Part shown: positions 33,769 to 45,300 of the stretch, piece by piece
Layout: each line of letters opens with the position of its first letter
Numbering within the stretch: position 1 is the first letter of the stretch
NCBI GenBank assembly: GCA_937988885.1
Contig: CALKHR010000029.1
Span: forward strand, 1-64,000
DNA from: an uncultured Roseiflexaceae bacterium
GTDB lineage: Bacteria > Chloroflexota > Chloroflexia > Chloroflexales > Roseiflexaceae
Direction: 5' to 3'
DNA: 64,000 nucleotides
Position numbers and translations under genes: made by a program
Notes under the pieces: model-generated
The model's database searches: none
What the model was told of the DNA's origin: nothing
The model's input: only the letters and a program-made list of their open reading frames with translations

Positions 33769-34677
33769 CTATCGTAGGCGCGTGGCGACGAGGCTGCGAA
33801 TGGTGCCAAGGTCGCTCTTGAGCGCTTGCCAGGTGCGGCCTCGGTCGCTGCTGTGCATCAACTGACCGCCCGTGCTGGCGGCGAAGGCGTTATCCATGTG
33901 GAAGCGCGCCGCGCTCAGCACTGTTGCCCTGCCGTTCCAAATGTCAGAATCGCCGACGATGCTCCAGGTTGCGCCACCGTCCTCGCTACGGTGCAGTCCG
34001 GCCTCAGTCCACGAAGCCAGCAGCACAGGCTGTTTGCCTGTCAGCACGATCAGGCCCTGGCAAACACCCGCTCCGGCGCGGCCCAGCGCTTGCCAGGCAG
34101 CGTCGGCTCCAGCGCAGGCGTAGGCGGTGTCACCAGCGATGGCGTAGAGCGCGCCGGGTTGCGCGGGATCGGCGGCTATCTGCGCCGTGTTGGGCGGCAG
34201 CGCTTGGCCGTAGGGCCTCCAGGAGTTGCCGCCGTCCTCGCTGAGCCATAGTGTGTCGTCGAGGCGCAGGTAGAGCCGCGTGGCGTCCTCGTGGGCGACG
34301 AGCAGCTGCGCTTGTGCGGCGCTCGGCCCGACGCTGGCGCAGGGCTGCCAGGTCACGCCGTTGTCGGTGCTGTGGAACAGTGCGCCACCCCGCGTGAGTG
34401 CGTATAAGGCGTGCGCGTCACGCGGGTGACCCAGCACCGTCAGCAGATCGGCCTCCAGCACGGTCTCCCACTGCTGAGCGCCGTTGGTGGTGCGGTAAAG
34501 CGCCTGCGACGTGGCCGCCAACACCTCCAGCGGCGCATCGACCACAGGCCAGATCGCCAACACCGATTGGCCGTTCAGGGTCTGCCCAACCCGAAACCAG
34601 CGCCCGATGCCGCCAGGATCGCTGAATTGAATGAGGCCATCATCGGTTCCCACGAACAGTAAACCTGCTTTGGCCAT
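33769..34677 (-). CDS. BNR-repeat beta-propeller protein
   Basis: 302 aa with several BNR/sialidase-type Asp-box motifs (SEDGGNSWRPYG, RSEDGGATWSIVG, SSDRGRTWQAL, STDNGVTWQPC), making a five- to seven-bladed propeller like Ycf48 and photosystem-type Ycf48-like proteins. No signal peptide is visible. Function unknown. It begins 8 bases after aroA ends and could be co-transcribed. Confidence 0.78.
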   Translation of the reverse strand: MAKAGLLFVGTDDGLIQFSDPGGIGRWFRVGQTLNGQSVLAIWPVVDAPLEVLAATSQALYRTTNGAQQWETVLEADLLTVLGHPRDAHALYALTRGGALFHSTDNGVTWQPCASVGPSAAQAQLLVAHEDATRLYLRLDDTLWLSEDGGNSWRPYGQALPPNTAQIAADPAQPGALYAIAGDTAYACAGADAAWQALGRAGAGVCQGLIVLTGKQPVLLASWTEAGLHRSEDGGATWSIVGDSDIWNGRATVLSAARFHMDNAFAASTGGQLMHSSDRGRTWQALKSDLGTIRSLVATRLR

Positions 34678-34685
34678 AATGTTCC

Positions 34686-35972
34686 CTACTTTTGTGTCGC
34701 GGTGAGCGTGGCGAAACGCTCAAAGAAATCCGGGAAGGTCTTGGCGACGCATTCGGCCCCCGTGATCTCGATGCCGGGCACCCGCAGGCCGACGAGCGCG
34801 AAGCCCATCGCCATGCGGTGGTCGTGGTAGGTGGTGATGGCGGCGGGTTGCGTCACGCCCGGGTAGATCGTCAGGCCGTCCTCGTACTCCTCGACGCGCA
34901 CGCCGAGTTTGCGCAGTTCGTTGGTGATCGCGGTAAGACGGTCGGTCTCGTGGTGGCGGATCAGACCAACGTTGCGGATGCGGGTCGTGCCCTCGGCGAA
35001 CGGCGCGAGCGCCGCCAGCGTGATCACCATATCGGGCAGGGTGCTCATATCGAGATCGATGCCGCGCAACGTGGAGCCACCGCGCACGGCGATCCAATCG
35101 GGGCCGCTCTCGATGGTGCAGCCCATCTGCTCCAGCACATCGAGGAATTTGATATCGCCTTGAATGGCGTTGCGCGATAATCCGTTGATCTGCACGCGCC
35201 CGCCGGTCAGCGCGGCTGCTGCGCAGAAGTACGAGGCGTTGGAGGCGTCCGGCTCGATCGCGTACTCCTGGGCGCGGTAGCGCTGGCCCGCACGCACGAG
35301 GAAACGCTCGTAGCCGTCGCGCTCGACCTCGACGCCGAAGTGATGCATCATCGCGACAGTGATATCGACGAACGGACCAGCGGCGAGTTTGGTGGTCAGG
35401 GTCAGTTCGACATCCTGCTCGGCGTAGGGCGCGACCATCAGCAGCGCCGAGAGAAACTGGCTCGACACGTTGCCTGCGATGCCCGCCGAGCCGCCGCGCA
35501 AGCCACGCCCCTCGATGGTGATCGGCAGGTTCGCGCCGATGCCTTGGCCCTTGCAATTCGCGCCGAGCGCGTTCAGCGTCACGATCAGGTCGCGCATGGG
35601 GCGTTGGCGCATACGAGGCGTGCCATCGATCGTGTAGCGACCATGGCCCAAGCAGGCGTATGCCATCAGGAAGCGCGCTGCGGTGCCCGCCAATTCGACC
35701 CACAGATCGGCCTGTTGTGCGGGAGGCGCGCCACCCACACCATCAACGATCACTTCAGCAGTTGTAGCATTCGTCTCCACGGCGATGCCCAGCCGCCGCA
35801 GGCCATCGACAAACCAGTGGCTATCGTCGCTGAACAGCGCGCCAGTCAGGTGCGAGCGGCCCTTGGCGAGCGCAGCCAGCAGCAATGCGCGGTTGGTCAA
35901 ACTCTTCGAGCCGGGCACCTGCACCACTGCATTGATCGGCTGTCGCACGGGAGTAATATGTTGTGTAGTCAT
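34686..35972 (-). CDS. aroA: 3-phosphoshikimate 1-carboxyvinyltransferase AroA
   Basis: 428 aa EPSP synthase of the shikimate pathway; joins shikimate-3-phosphate and PEP. Motifs: VPGSKSLTNRALLLAALA, GTAARFLMAY, the phosphate-loop residues PMRDLIVTLNALG, RPMRDL, and YHDHRMAMGFALVGL near the C-terminus. Class I/II by glyphosate-sensitivity motifs was not determined. A candidate -10 TACAAT lies at 36055-36060 (-). Confidence 0.96.
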   Translation of the reverse strand: MTTQHITPVRQPINAVVQVPGSKSLTNRALLLAALAKGRSHLTGALFSDDSHWFVDGLRRLGIAVETNATTAEVIVDGVGGAPPAQQADLWVELAGTAARFLMAYACLGHGRYTIDGTPRMRQRPMRDLIVTLNALGANCKGQGIGANLPITIEGRGLRGGSAGIAGNVSSQFLSALLMVAPYAEQDVELTLTTKLAAGPFVDITVAMMHHFGVEVERDGYERFLVRAGQRYRAQEYAIEPDASNASYFCAAAALTGGRVQINGLSRNAIQGDIKFLDVLEQMGCTIESGPDWIAVRGGSTLRGIDLDMSTLPDMVITLAALAPFAEGTTRIRNVGLIRHHETDRLTAITNELRKLGVRVEEYEDGLTIYPGVTQPAAITTYHDHRMAMGFALVGLRVPGIEITGAECVAKTFPDFFERFATLTATQK

Positions 35973-36052
35973 GCGCCTATACTTTCTGAAGCCAAATCCG
36001 ACAGCGCCATCGCCAGAACCAGTGTGAGGCTATCAATTGACGCGTCGGCGCC

Positions 36053-36913
36053 CTATTGTATCCCATCCTGCGAAGCTTGCGAATCACCGACGGGGCGAGG
36101 CAAACAGAGCGTGAACAGCACAATGCCGTAGCGCCACATGCTGCGCAGATACAGGCCCTGCTGCTGCATCCTGGCGCGCAATTCGTCGGGCGACCAGAAG
36201 GCGATGCCACCTAGGCCGAGCAGGCGCTGCACCAGCCGACCAAGTTTGGTGCGCCCGCGCACCAGCGTCATCGCCACGAAACGTCCGTTTGGGTTGATCA
36301 CGCGAGCGATCTCTGCGAGACACGTATCGAGATCGCCGATCTCGTTGAGTGAGCCACCGATCACGGCTCCTGCAGCGGTGGCGGAAGCGAACGGCAGCGC
36401 TTGGGCCGAAGCGCGCACAAACGTCACGCGCACGCCAGCCGAGCGCGCATAGCGGCGACCCTGCGCCAGCATGGGCAGCGCGTGTTCGAGCGCCACCACC
36501 ACGGCGTCGCCCTGTGAGGCGCGGGCCAGCGCACGGGCGTAGAGGCCGTTGCCACAGGCGATATCGAGCCACAAGCCGCCCCGCTGCGGCTCGGCCAACC
36601 CGACCAGCAGCGGCAGTTCGCGGCGGTACGGGAAGCGCTCGCCGCTCAACAACGTTAATGCAAAAGGCCGCCAAAGGCGCTCGTAGGCCCAGGCGGTCGG
36701 TGGGAGTTCATTGATGATTTGGGCTAGCGAAAACGGACGTGGCGGACCAAGAAAATCGATAATCCCATCGCGGATAGGGAAGGCGACTTGATCGCTGAGA
36801 CACCACAACGATCCAGTAATAACCTCGCCGGAATCCTCGTAGCGTGCGTGTTGCAACACCAATTCGCCGCCACAACAGGTGCAGCGCAGGAACGGCAGAA
36901 CTTCAGCGTTCAT
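36053..36913 (-). CDS. SAM-dependent methyltransferase with N-terminal zinc-ribbon
   Basis: 286 aa. The N-terminus has CTCCGGELVL and WCLSDQVAFPIRDGIIDFL, a Trm112-like/RlmA-like zinc-ribbon, then a class I methyltransferase: motif I LWLDIACGNGLYARAL, AQALPFASATAAGAVIGGSLNEI. Such fusions are often annotated as rRNA or quinone methyltransferases; substrate unresolved. ATG 36913 is chosen over a 51-codon longer frame, which would overlap the next gene. Confidence 0.82.
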   Translation of the reverse strand: MNAEVLPFLRCTCCGGELVLQHARYEDSGEVITGSLWCLSDQVAFPIRDGIIDFLGPPRPFSLAQIINELPPTAWAYERLWRPFALTLLSGERFPYRRELPLLVGLAEPQRGGLWLDIACGNGLYARALARASQGDAVVVALEHALPMLAQGRRYARSAGVRVTFVRASAQALPFASATAAGAVIGGSLNEIGDLDTCLAEIARVINPNGRFVAMTLVRGRTKLGRLVQRLLGLGGIAFWSPDELRARMQQQGLYLRSMWRYGIVLFTLCLPRPVGDSQASQDGIQ

Positions 36914-36959
36914 CCTGGCCGACCTATTCGGGCAAGCCGATGCCAAAGCGCAGCATCGA

Positions 36960-37949
36960 CTACTTCCCTGCTTCTTGTTCTTGTTCAAGGTCGGGTGAGC
37001 GCAGTTGATTGGAACGCAACAACTCCAAGAATACCTCAAGGATCTCGGGATCGAACTGAGTGCCACTACCCGCCTGCAAACGTCGGTACGCTTCCTCCCA
37101 ACTGAGCGCGGCGCGGTACGGGCGATCGGTCGTCATCGCATCGTAGGCATCGACGATCGCAATGATGCGAGCGCCGATGGGGATCTCATGGCCCCGTAGG
37201 CCTTGAGGGTACCCACTGCCGTCCCAATGCTCGTGGTGGCCCAGGATGATCGGCGCAACTTCAGGAGCGAAGCGCATCTGCGAGATGATACGAGCGCCGA
37301 TCGCGGGGTGTTCGCGAATCTGCTCGACTTCCTCAGGGGTGAGCGCGCCTGGCTTCAACAGGATCGCCTCGCTAATGCCGATCTTGCCGATATCGTGCAG
37401 GATGCCGCCGTAGCGTACCGCCAGCACCTCATCGGGTGGCAGGCCACAGGCGATCGCCAACTGTTCGCCATACGAGCGTAACCGCCGCAAGTGGCCCTCG
37501 GTGTAGCTATCCTTCGCTTCAACCGCTTGAGCGAGCATAAAGATGACATTTTCGGTATGTTCAAGCTGATCGACCAGACGCTTGAGGCGAAGTTGCGAAC
37601 GAATACGCGCTCGCAGGATGCTCTGTTCGAAGGGTTTGGTTAAGAAGTCGTCGGCGCCTGCCTCGATGCCCCGCTTGCGATGCTCGCGATCGTCGAGGCC
37701 TGTCAACATTGTGATGGGGATGAGAGCGGTGCGAACATCTTCCTTCAGATACCTGCACGTCGTAAATCCATCCAACACGGGCATTGTGACGTCGAGCAAT
37801 ATCAGATCGGGCAAGTGGCGATGAACTTGTTCGAGTGCTTCGCGGCCATTGCTAGCCGTAATCACACTGTATCCCTCTTGTACGAGGAAACGTGTGAGCA
37901 CATCAACAATCATCGAGTCGTCATCAACAACTAAAATCTGAGCCGACAT
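36960..37949 (-). CDS. Response regulator with HD-GYP phosphodiesterase domain
   Basis: 329 aa. Receiver domain (VVDDDSMIV, phospho-Asp in LILLDVTMPVLDG, Lys in FLTKPF) joined by a short coiled segment to an HD-GYP domain: GGILHDIGKIGI (HD), EHPAIGARI, GHHEHWDGSGYPQGLRG (the GYP loop) and ARIIAIVDAYDAMTTDRPYR. Such proteins hydrolyse c-di-GMP to GMP when the receiver is phosphorylated. With the c-di-GMP riboswitch at 20.3 kb this suggests active c-di-GMP signalling. ATG 37949 has AGGAGG 9 bases upstream; TTG 37955 is a poorer start. Confidence 0.93.
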   Translation of the reverse strand: MSAQILVVDDDSMIVDVLTRFLVQEGYSVITASNGREALEQVHRHLPDLILLDVTMPVLDGFTTCRYLKEDVRTALIPITMLTGLDDREHRKRGIEAGADDFLTKPFEQSILRARIRSQLRLKRLVDQLEHTENVIFMLAQAVEAKDSYTEGHLRRLRSYGEQLAIACGLPPDEVLAVRYGGILHDIGKIGISEAILLKPGALTPEEVEQIREHPAIGARIISQMRFAPEVAPIILGHHEHWDGSGYPQGLRGHEIPIGARIIAIVDAYDAMTTDRPYRAALSWEEAYRRLQAGSGTQFDPEILEVFLELLRSNQLRSPDLEQEQEAGK

Positions 37950-38069
37950 ACACAATGGCCTCCTGCCAGATGATGTTTGTCACGATTCGTAAGAGATCTT
38001 GCAAGATCAGGCCACAGACAAGGAGGCCTTTCGATTAGTAAGCACGGATATCATTCGATTAGATAGAGT

Positions 38070-38078
38070 AGTATACCA
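38070..38078 (-). promoter_or_regulatory. Extended -10 promoter for the HD-GYP gene
   Basis: TGG-TATACT on minus. Between this and the start lies a 14-base palindrome GATCTTGCAAGATC (37995-38008), possibly an operator. Confidence 0.5.
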
Positions 38079-38153
38079 TAAAGAGAGACTACAATAGTAC
38101 TATAGTACTATGATAATTCATTCATAACCCTTCGTTTACATCTATCCATTCTT

Positions 38154-38534
38154 TCATTTTTCGGCGACGGTTACTGCGTTTGGTATGAATGTCAACATGG
38201 GCACGCGTTCCGACGCACCTCTAGCGATGACAAAATGATCCATAGCCGAAATAAGCGCGTGAAGATCGAGTTGGTGCATAGGAGAGGGAAGCGCGACCAA
38301 TTTAGGGCGGGCTTTGGCCCAATTGCGTTGTAGGCCGCGCAGATTCCCCCGTTGCCAATGCACTAAAGCGGCGGCTGCTTGAATTAACCCCTGATAAAAC
38401 GTGGTATCTGGCTCTTGAACTGCCAACCAGCACTGTTCCCACTGTTCGTGGGCATGCCAAAACGCGCCTTGATTAAACAGGCGCACTCCTTCGAGATAAA
38501 GATGAGGTAGATCGGGCAGCGAGTGAGATACCAT
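38154..38534 (-). CDS. DUF309 family protein
   Basis: 126 aa, mostly helical. The DUF309 signature EGVRLFNQGAFWHAHEQWE and the downstream YQGLIQAAAALVHWQRGNLRGL are clear. No known biochemical role. ATG 38534 is used; an in-frame TTG at 38558 adds eight residues. No strong ribosome-binding site. Follows the rhodanese gene by 53 bases. Confidence 0.78.
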   Translation of the reverse strand: MVSHSLPDLPHLYLEGVRLFNQGAFWHAHEQWEQCWLAVQEPDTTFYQGLIQAAAALVHWQRGNLRGLQRNWAKARPKLVALPSPMHQLDLHALISAMDHFVIARGASERVPMLTFIPNAVTVAEK

Positions 38535-38587
38535 ACCAACCAAATGCCTACTAGCCAAATGCTTCCGCTCTGCGATCGAGCCGAAGC

Positions 38588-38929
38588 CTAGTAGCGCGGA
38601 ACATTGGGATCAACTTGGAGCGACCAATCGTCGATACCGCCGACCATATTCGCCACATTGGTGAAGCCAAGTTGGTTCACCAAGTATTGGGCGACTTGTT
38701 GACTGCGCCCACCCATATGGCAGAAAACAACAATTTCTTCATCGGGCGAGAGCGTATTGATCCAGCTTTGCGCGCGGCTGAGCGGCATAAGTTCGGCGCC
38801 TTCGATATGCGCAATGGCGTGCTCGTTGGGTTCGCGAACATCGATCAGACGGATCGTTTCGCCCTGATCGAGGCGCGCCTTCACTTGGGAGGGTGTCACT
38901 TGTTTGACAGTGGAGCGATGACTAGTCAT
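38588..38929 (-). CDS. Single-domain rhodanese-like sulfurtransferase
   Basis: 113 aa with the full rhodanese fold: LIDVREPNEHAIAHIEGAELMPLS and the active-site loop VFCHMGGRSQQVAQYL with the Cys. Can pass sulfur; the HesB/IscA-type gene just upstream suggests an Fe-S link. GAG weakly precedes ATG. Confidence 0.9.
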   Translation of the reverse strand: MTSHRSTVKQVTPSQVKARLDQGETIRLIDVREPNEHAIAHIEGAELMPLSRAQSWINTLSPDEEIVVFCHMGGRSQQVAQYLVNQLGFTNVANMVGGIDDWSLQVDPNVPRY

Positions 38930-38955
38930 AGTATTCTCATCAATTTTAAAACTGA

Positions 38956-38992
38956 AAGGCTACCCGCCTCGCGACAAGGGGAGGGTAGCCTT
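38956..38992 (-). terminator. Terminator of the HesB/IscA-type gene
   Basis: AAGGCTACCC with GGGTAGCCTT, 17-base loop; on minus followed by TCAGTTTTAAA. Confidence 0.75.
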
Positions 38993-39012
38993 CCATCACA
39001 TCAACAAAAGCT

Positions 39013-39465
39013 TTAGCCGTGACTGCAGTGGCCGCAACCACCGCCAGCGTAGCCCTCGTCGTAGTTATCGTACTCAGACGACTCCTCGCCGTCCTTCGCG
39101 CGGAACGAGTGACCACAGCCACAGCTTGCCACTGCGTTCGGGTTGTCGATCTTGAAGGCGCCTGCCAACATGTTATCCTGTTGGTAGTCGATCGAAGCGC
39201 CCCGCAGGTAGCGTGCACTTACTGGATCAACCAGCACACGCAAGCCATGGGCCTGCCAATCGGCATCACCCTCGCGCACCTCATCATCGAACGTCATGCC
39301 ATACTGGAGACCAGAACAGCCACCGCCAGCAACAAACACACGGAGGCCGTAGCCTTCCAGTTCTTTTTCCCGCATCATCTCTTGCAAGCGCTGGGCTGCT
39401 ACTGGGCTAATCTCCAGCAAAGCGCCAGTTGCAACGCCGACGACATCTTCCTCGATCACTGCCAT
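39013..39465 (-). CDS. HesB/IscA-family iron-sulfur assembly protein with Cys/His-rich tail
   Basis: 150 aa. The first ~112 residues are a complete A-type Fe-S carrier: ISPVAAQRLQEMMREKELEG, VFVAGGGCSGLQYGMTF, and SCGCGHSF with the terminal CxC. Three Cys ligands are present. It is then extended by ~35 residues that end YAGGGCGHCSHG, a Cys/His-rich tail not found in IscA/ErpA. The tail might bind extra metal. Neighbour to a rhodanese gene. GAGGAGG lies upstream of ATG. Confidence 0.9.
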   Translation of the reverse strand: MAVIEEDVVGVATGALLEISPVAAQRLQEMMREKELEGYGLRVFVAGGGCSGLQYGMTFDDEVREGDADWQAHGLRVLVDPVSARYLRGASIDYQQDNMLAGAFKIDNPNAVASCGCGHSFRAKDGEESSEYDNYDEGYAGGGCGHCSHG

Positions 39466-39509
39466 TGTCAGTCCCTCCTCATCAGGGATGTTGTATCTGT
39501 CTGGGCCAT

Positions 39510-39518
39510 AGTATACCA
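39510..39518 (-). promoter_or_regulatory. Extended -10 promoter for the HesB/IscA-type gene
   Basis: TGG-TATACT on minus, about 45 bases before ATG 39465. Confidence 0.5.
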
Positions 39519-39576
39519 GATTTTTGCAACCCTGGCTAGTGTTTCACTAGTAATTACTTTTAAAACTCGCTAAGAA

Positions 39577-41253
<1,677 letters not shown>

Positions 41254-41282
41254 CGTACCTCCTCACGCTTGCGTAAAACAAA

Positions 41283-41312
41283 CACCCGGCCAATCGGCAG
41301 ATCGACCGGGTG
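41283..41312 (-). terminator. Terminator of sucD
   Basis: CACCCGG/CCGGGTG stem, 16-base loop; on minus followed by TTTGTTTT. Confidence 0.8.
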
Positions 41313-41329
41313 CTTGGGTCATAGTTGCG

Positions 41330-42202
41330 TTAGAGCACTTCTTTGACCAACTGAGCGATGTCGGTGGGCAAGCGCGCAACTTTCGCGCCAACCGCCTCCA
41401 GCGCCGCGATCTTCTCTTGCGCGGTGCCTTCGCCACCCGAGATGATCGCGCCAGCGTGGCCCATGCGCTTTCCGGGCGGGGCCGTCTGGCCAGCGATGAA
41501 GCTCACCACGGGTTTGGTCACATGCTCGGCGATGTAGCGAGCCGCATCCTGCTCGGCAGTGCCACCGATCTCACCGATCAGCACAATCGCCTTCGTCTGC
41601 TCGTCGGCCTCGAACATCTCCAGCACATCGATGAACGACGTACCGATGATCGGGTCGCCGCCGATACCGACAATCGTGCTCTGGCCGATGCCCAAGCGGG
41701 TCAACGCATCAACAGCCTCATAGGTGAGCGTGCCGCTCTTCGAGACCACGCCGACCGGGCCAGGAGTGGCGATATTCCCAGGGATAATACCGACCTTGGC
41801 TTGGCCAGGAGTGAGCAAGCCAGGGCAGTTCGGGCCGATCAGGCGCACGCCTCGCTCCTGCACAAACGCGTAGGTGCTGACCATATCGTTGGCCGGCACG
41901 CCCTCGGTGATGCAGACAACCAAATCAACGCCAGCATCAGCCGATTCGCGGATCGCATCGGGCGCAAATGGGGCAGGAACGTAAATGATCGAAACATTCG
42001 CGCCTGTCTCCCGCACCGCCTCCTTCATGGTGTTGAACACCGGCACTTGACCATCAACCGCCTTCTGACCACCACGGCCAGGAGTCACACCTGCCACCAC
42101 ATTGGTGCCGTATGCAATCATTTGCCGGGTGTGAAATGTACCCTCGTTGCCGGTGATCCCTTGAACCACCAGCCGAGTATTTGTATCGACCAGGATGCTC
42201 AC
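41330..42202 (-). CDS. sucD: Succinyl-CoA synthetase alpha subunit SucD
   Basis: 290 aa, full length. Seen: LVVQGITGNEGTFHTRQM, GVTPGRGGQ, NCPGLLTPGQAKVGIIPG, IGGDPIIGTSFID, and the phospho-His loop RMGHAGAIISGG. The beta subunit (SucC) is not adjacent. It forms or uses succinyl-CoA in the TCA cycle, and in autotrophic Chloroflexia also in acyl-CoA cycles. Confidence 0.96.
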   Translation of the reverse strand: MSILVDTNTRLVVQGITGNEGTFHTRQMIAYGTNVVAGVTPGRGGQKAVDGQVPVFNTMKEAVRETGANVSIIYVPAPFAPDAIRESADAGVDLVVCITEGVPANDMVSTYAFVQERGVRLIGPNCPGLLTPGQAKVGIIPGNIATPGPVGVVSKSGTLTYEAVDALTRLGIGQSTIVGIGGDPIIGTSFIDVLEMFEADEQTKAIVLIGEIGGTAEQDAARYIAEHVTKPVVSFIAGQTAPPGKRMGHAGAIISGGEGTAQEKIAALEAVGAKVARLPTDIAQLVKEVL

Positions 42203-42308
42203 GCTAGCTCCTTACTGTCCGTCTGGTAATAAACCGATTTGGGTTGTATCCTAGCACAGTGAGGCGGATGGTGCAAGCGGACACCAGCGCCTCGAACCGT
42301 TCAATTTT

Positions 42309-45300
42309 TTAATCTTCCGTATCAAAATCATCCCACGGCGGCAACTCCGGCAGCGCCAGGCGAGGACGCTCGCCGAAATCGGGGCGCTCGGGCGGCTGCT
42401 CGGTCATACGCCGCAGCACCTCCTCGATCGCGCGCTCCAGTTGCGGATCGCGCCCCGCCACATAATCCTGCGGCGTGATATCCACCTCGATATCGGGGTC
42501 GGTGCCGTAATTCTCCACCCGCCAGCCCACATCCTTGAACCAGAACGAGAATTCTGGCTGCGTGGCGATGCTGCCATCGGCGAGGCGGGCGCGAGGGTTA
42601 ATGCCGATCACGCCGCCCCACGTGCGCTTGCCGATCAGCGGCCCCAAACCCATCATCTTAAACACATGGCTGAAGATATCGCCATCGGAGCCAGCGACCT
42701 CGTTGGTGAGCGCGACCATTGGCCCCAACAACGAGTAGGAGGGATAGGGCGCTGGCTCGCTCCAACGCGAAACCACGTAGGCCAAGCGGCGGCGCGCCAA
42801 CTTCTCCAACAGCAACTGCGAGACGTTGCCGCCGCCGTTGAAGCGCACATCGACGATCATGCCGTCGCGCACCACCTCGGCCAGGAAGCCGCGATGGAAC
42901 TCCGCAAAGCCACGGGCACCCATATCGGGAATGTGGATGTAGCCCACACGCCCATCGGTTGCGCGATGCACTTGCTCTCGATTCGATTCGACCCAATCGC
43001 GATACCGCGCCGCCCGTTCGCTGCGCAGCGTTTTGATGGTGATGGTGCGGGGCGATCCGCCCGCAGCGGGTGCCACCGTCAATTGCACATCGGCAGCCGC
43101 CTGATGCACAAGCAACTGCTGCGGCGATAGAGAGCGACCCACCTTGCGGCCACTCACCGCCAACAAGCGGTCGCCGGGCTGCACGTTGATGCCGGGCCGA
43201 GCCAAAGGCGAACTGGCCGTCTCATCCCATACATCGCCGCGCACAATCGGCCCGAACCGATAACAATCGAGCTCAGGGTCGTAATACAGGTCCGCGCCCA
43301 AGAATCCCTGATCGTAGCGCGGCTCGGGGCGATAATCGCCGCCGCTCTCGTAAGCATGCGACGTGCCGAGCTCGCCCTGCATCTCCCACAGCAGATCCGA
43401 GAACTCGGCCCGCGTGGCCACGCGCTTGAGCAACGGCAAGTAGCGCTCGTAGATCGCCACCCAATCCACGCCCGACATATCGTTGGTCCAGAAATGATCA
43501 CGCTGCAGACGCCACGCCTCGCGGTACATCTGCTCCCACTCGGCGTGCGGCGTGATCGACACCCGCAAGCGCCGCAGGTCGATCCAGCCAGTGCGGCGGC
43601 TCGGCGCGCCGTCCTCCTTCGGCTTCTCGCCAGCCTTCAGCACCCGCAAGCGGTTGCCCGTCCGATAAAACATTGTGCTGGCGTCCTGCGAGACCGAGAA
43701 GATCGAGATGCCGTTCACCAACGTCTCCAAGCGGCGCTCGGCCAGATCGTAGCAATCCAGCCTGCCCTTCGGACCAGCCTCGCCCGAGGGCGACGCCTCC
43801 AGCAATCCCTCGATTGGGAACACCGAGAACAGCACCTTGCCGCGGATCGCGCGCACCCGCTGGTAGCGCCCCTCCGGCACAGGGAACGCCACCAAGCGCT
43901 CGGAGATGCCCTCCAAGTCGATGCGCAGAGCCTCGCCGCCATCGGGCTTGGCAGCCTTCGGCTCCTCGGGCTTGGCGGCCTCACCCGCCTCGGCATCCGA
44001 CTCCTTTGGCTGAGATTCCTCGGCCTTCGGCTCCTCGGGCTTGGGTTCCTCGGCCTTCGGCTCCTCATCGCGCGGCTCGCTGGGTGGGCCGAACGGCGAC
44101 AGCGTATCGGCCTGCAACGTCACCAGAAAAGGCCGCCCGCCGCGTGGAAAACTCATATTGAAGTGGAGGTTATCGCGCACGGGGTTGAAATCGCGGAACG
44201 AAAGGAAATACAGGTACTTCCCGTCGGGATCAAACGATGGGCTGCAATCCTCCAGCAACGGCTTGGTAACCGGCCACGTCTCGCCCGTCTCGACGCGACA
44301 CAGCTTGATGATCGCGGCCTGGGCCGTCTCCTGAAAACTGTACGCCAACCACGCGCCGTCCGGCGACCACGTCACATCCTGAATGCGAGCATATCGGCTG
44401 CGATCCAGCACACGCACGCTCTGCGTGGCAGGTTCGACCAACAACAACTCGTTGCGGTGATTAGTCAGCGCCAGCAACGGCTGCTTGGGCGAGGGTAGCA
44501 GCGAGGTTGGCCGCCCGATATCCAAGCTCTCCAGCAACAGCGGCGGCTGGCTCCCATCGACCGTATGGATCTCCAACGTATCCTCGCCGCCAGCATCGGC
44601 CACCGTCGCAATGCGCTTTCCATCGTGAAGCCACGTAGCTAAGCGATAGCGCACACGTTCCAGATCGCCGTGCTGGACGGGAGCGCCCTCCCAATTGCCA
44701 GCCGTGAACACCTTGCCACGGATCGTCGCCACAAAGGAGTGGCCCTTCGGATGCAGGCTAAAGCCCTCCAAATAGCGGTCGGTTTGGATAAACTTGCGTT
44801 TGCGCTGCACCTGAGGGCTGTAGAACTCCACCTCGATCTGCTCGCTGCGCTGCGTGGCGGGATCGAAAAGGAAAAGATCGGCCCCAGCGTGATACACGAT
44901 TCGCTTGCCGTCGGTGGAGGGGTGGCGCACATAGTACGTGGTGTGGTGCGTGTGGCGGCGCAACTCGGTGCCCTCCGGCGTGCACGAGTACAAGTTGCCG
45001 ATCCCCTCGTGATCCGACACGAAATAGATCCGCGTGCCGATCCACAAGGGCAGCGCCACGTTCCCCGCCAAGTGGATCAACTTGCGCCACTCCCCATTGC
45101 CCTCTTTATCGATCCACAACTCGCCGGTCAAGCCGCCACGGTAGCGCTTCCAACGCGCCAGATCCGTTGTGTTCCGCCCAATCACGCGCCCGCCCTGCGG
45201 CCCAAACGAAATGCTCGACGCCACGCCCGTCGGCAACAACTGCGCATCGCCGCCCTCCAACGGCAGCGTGAACAGGCGCATCTGCCGAGCGAACGGCGAC

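Noticed and set aside
42261..42296. GAGGCG...CGCCTC stem between sucD and the tricorn gene
   Set aside because: Only a short imperfect stem with no T tract on either strand; not called as a terminator.
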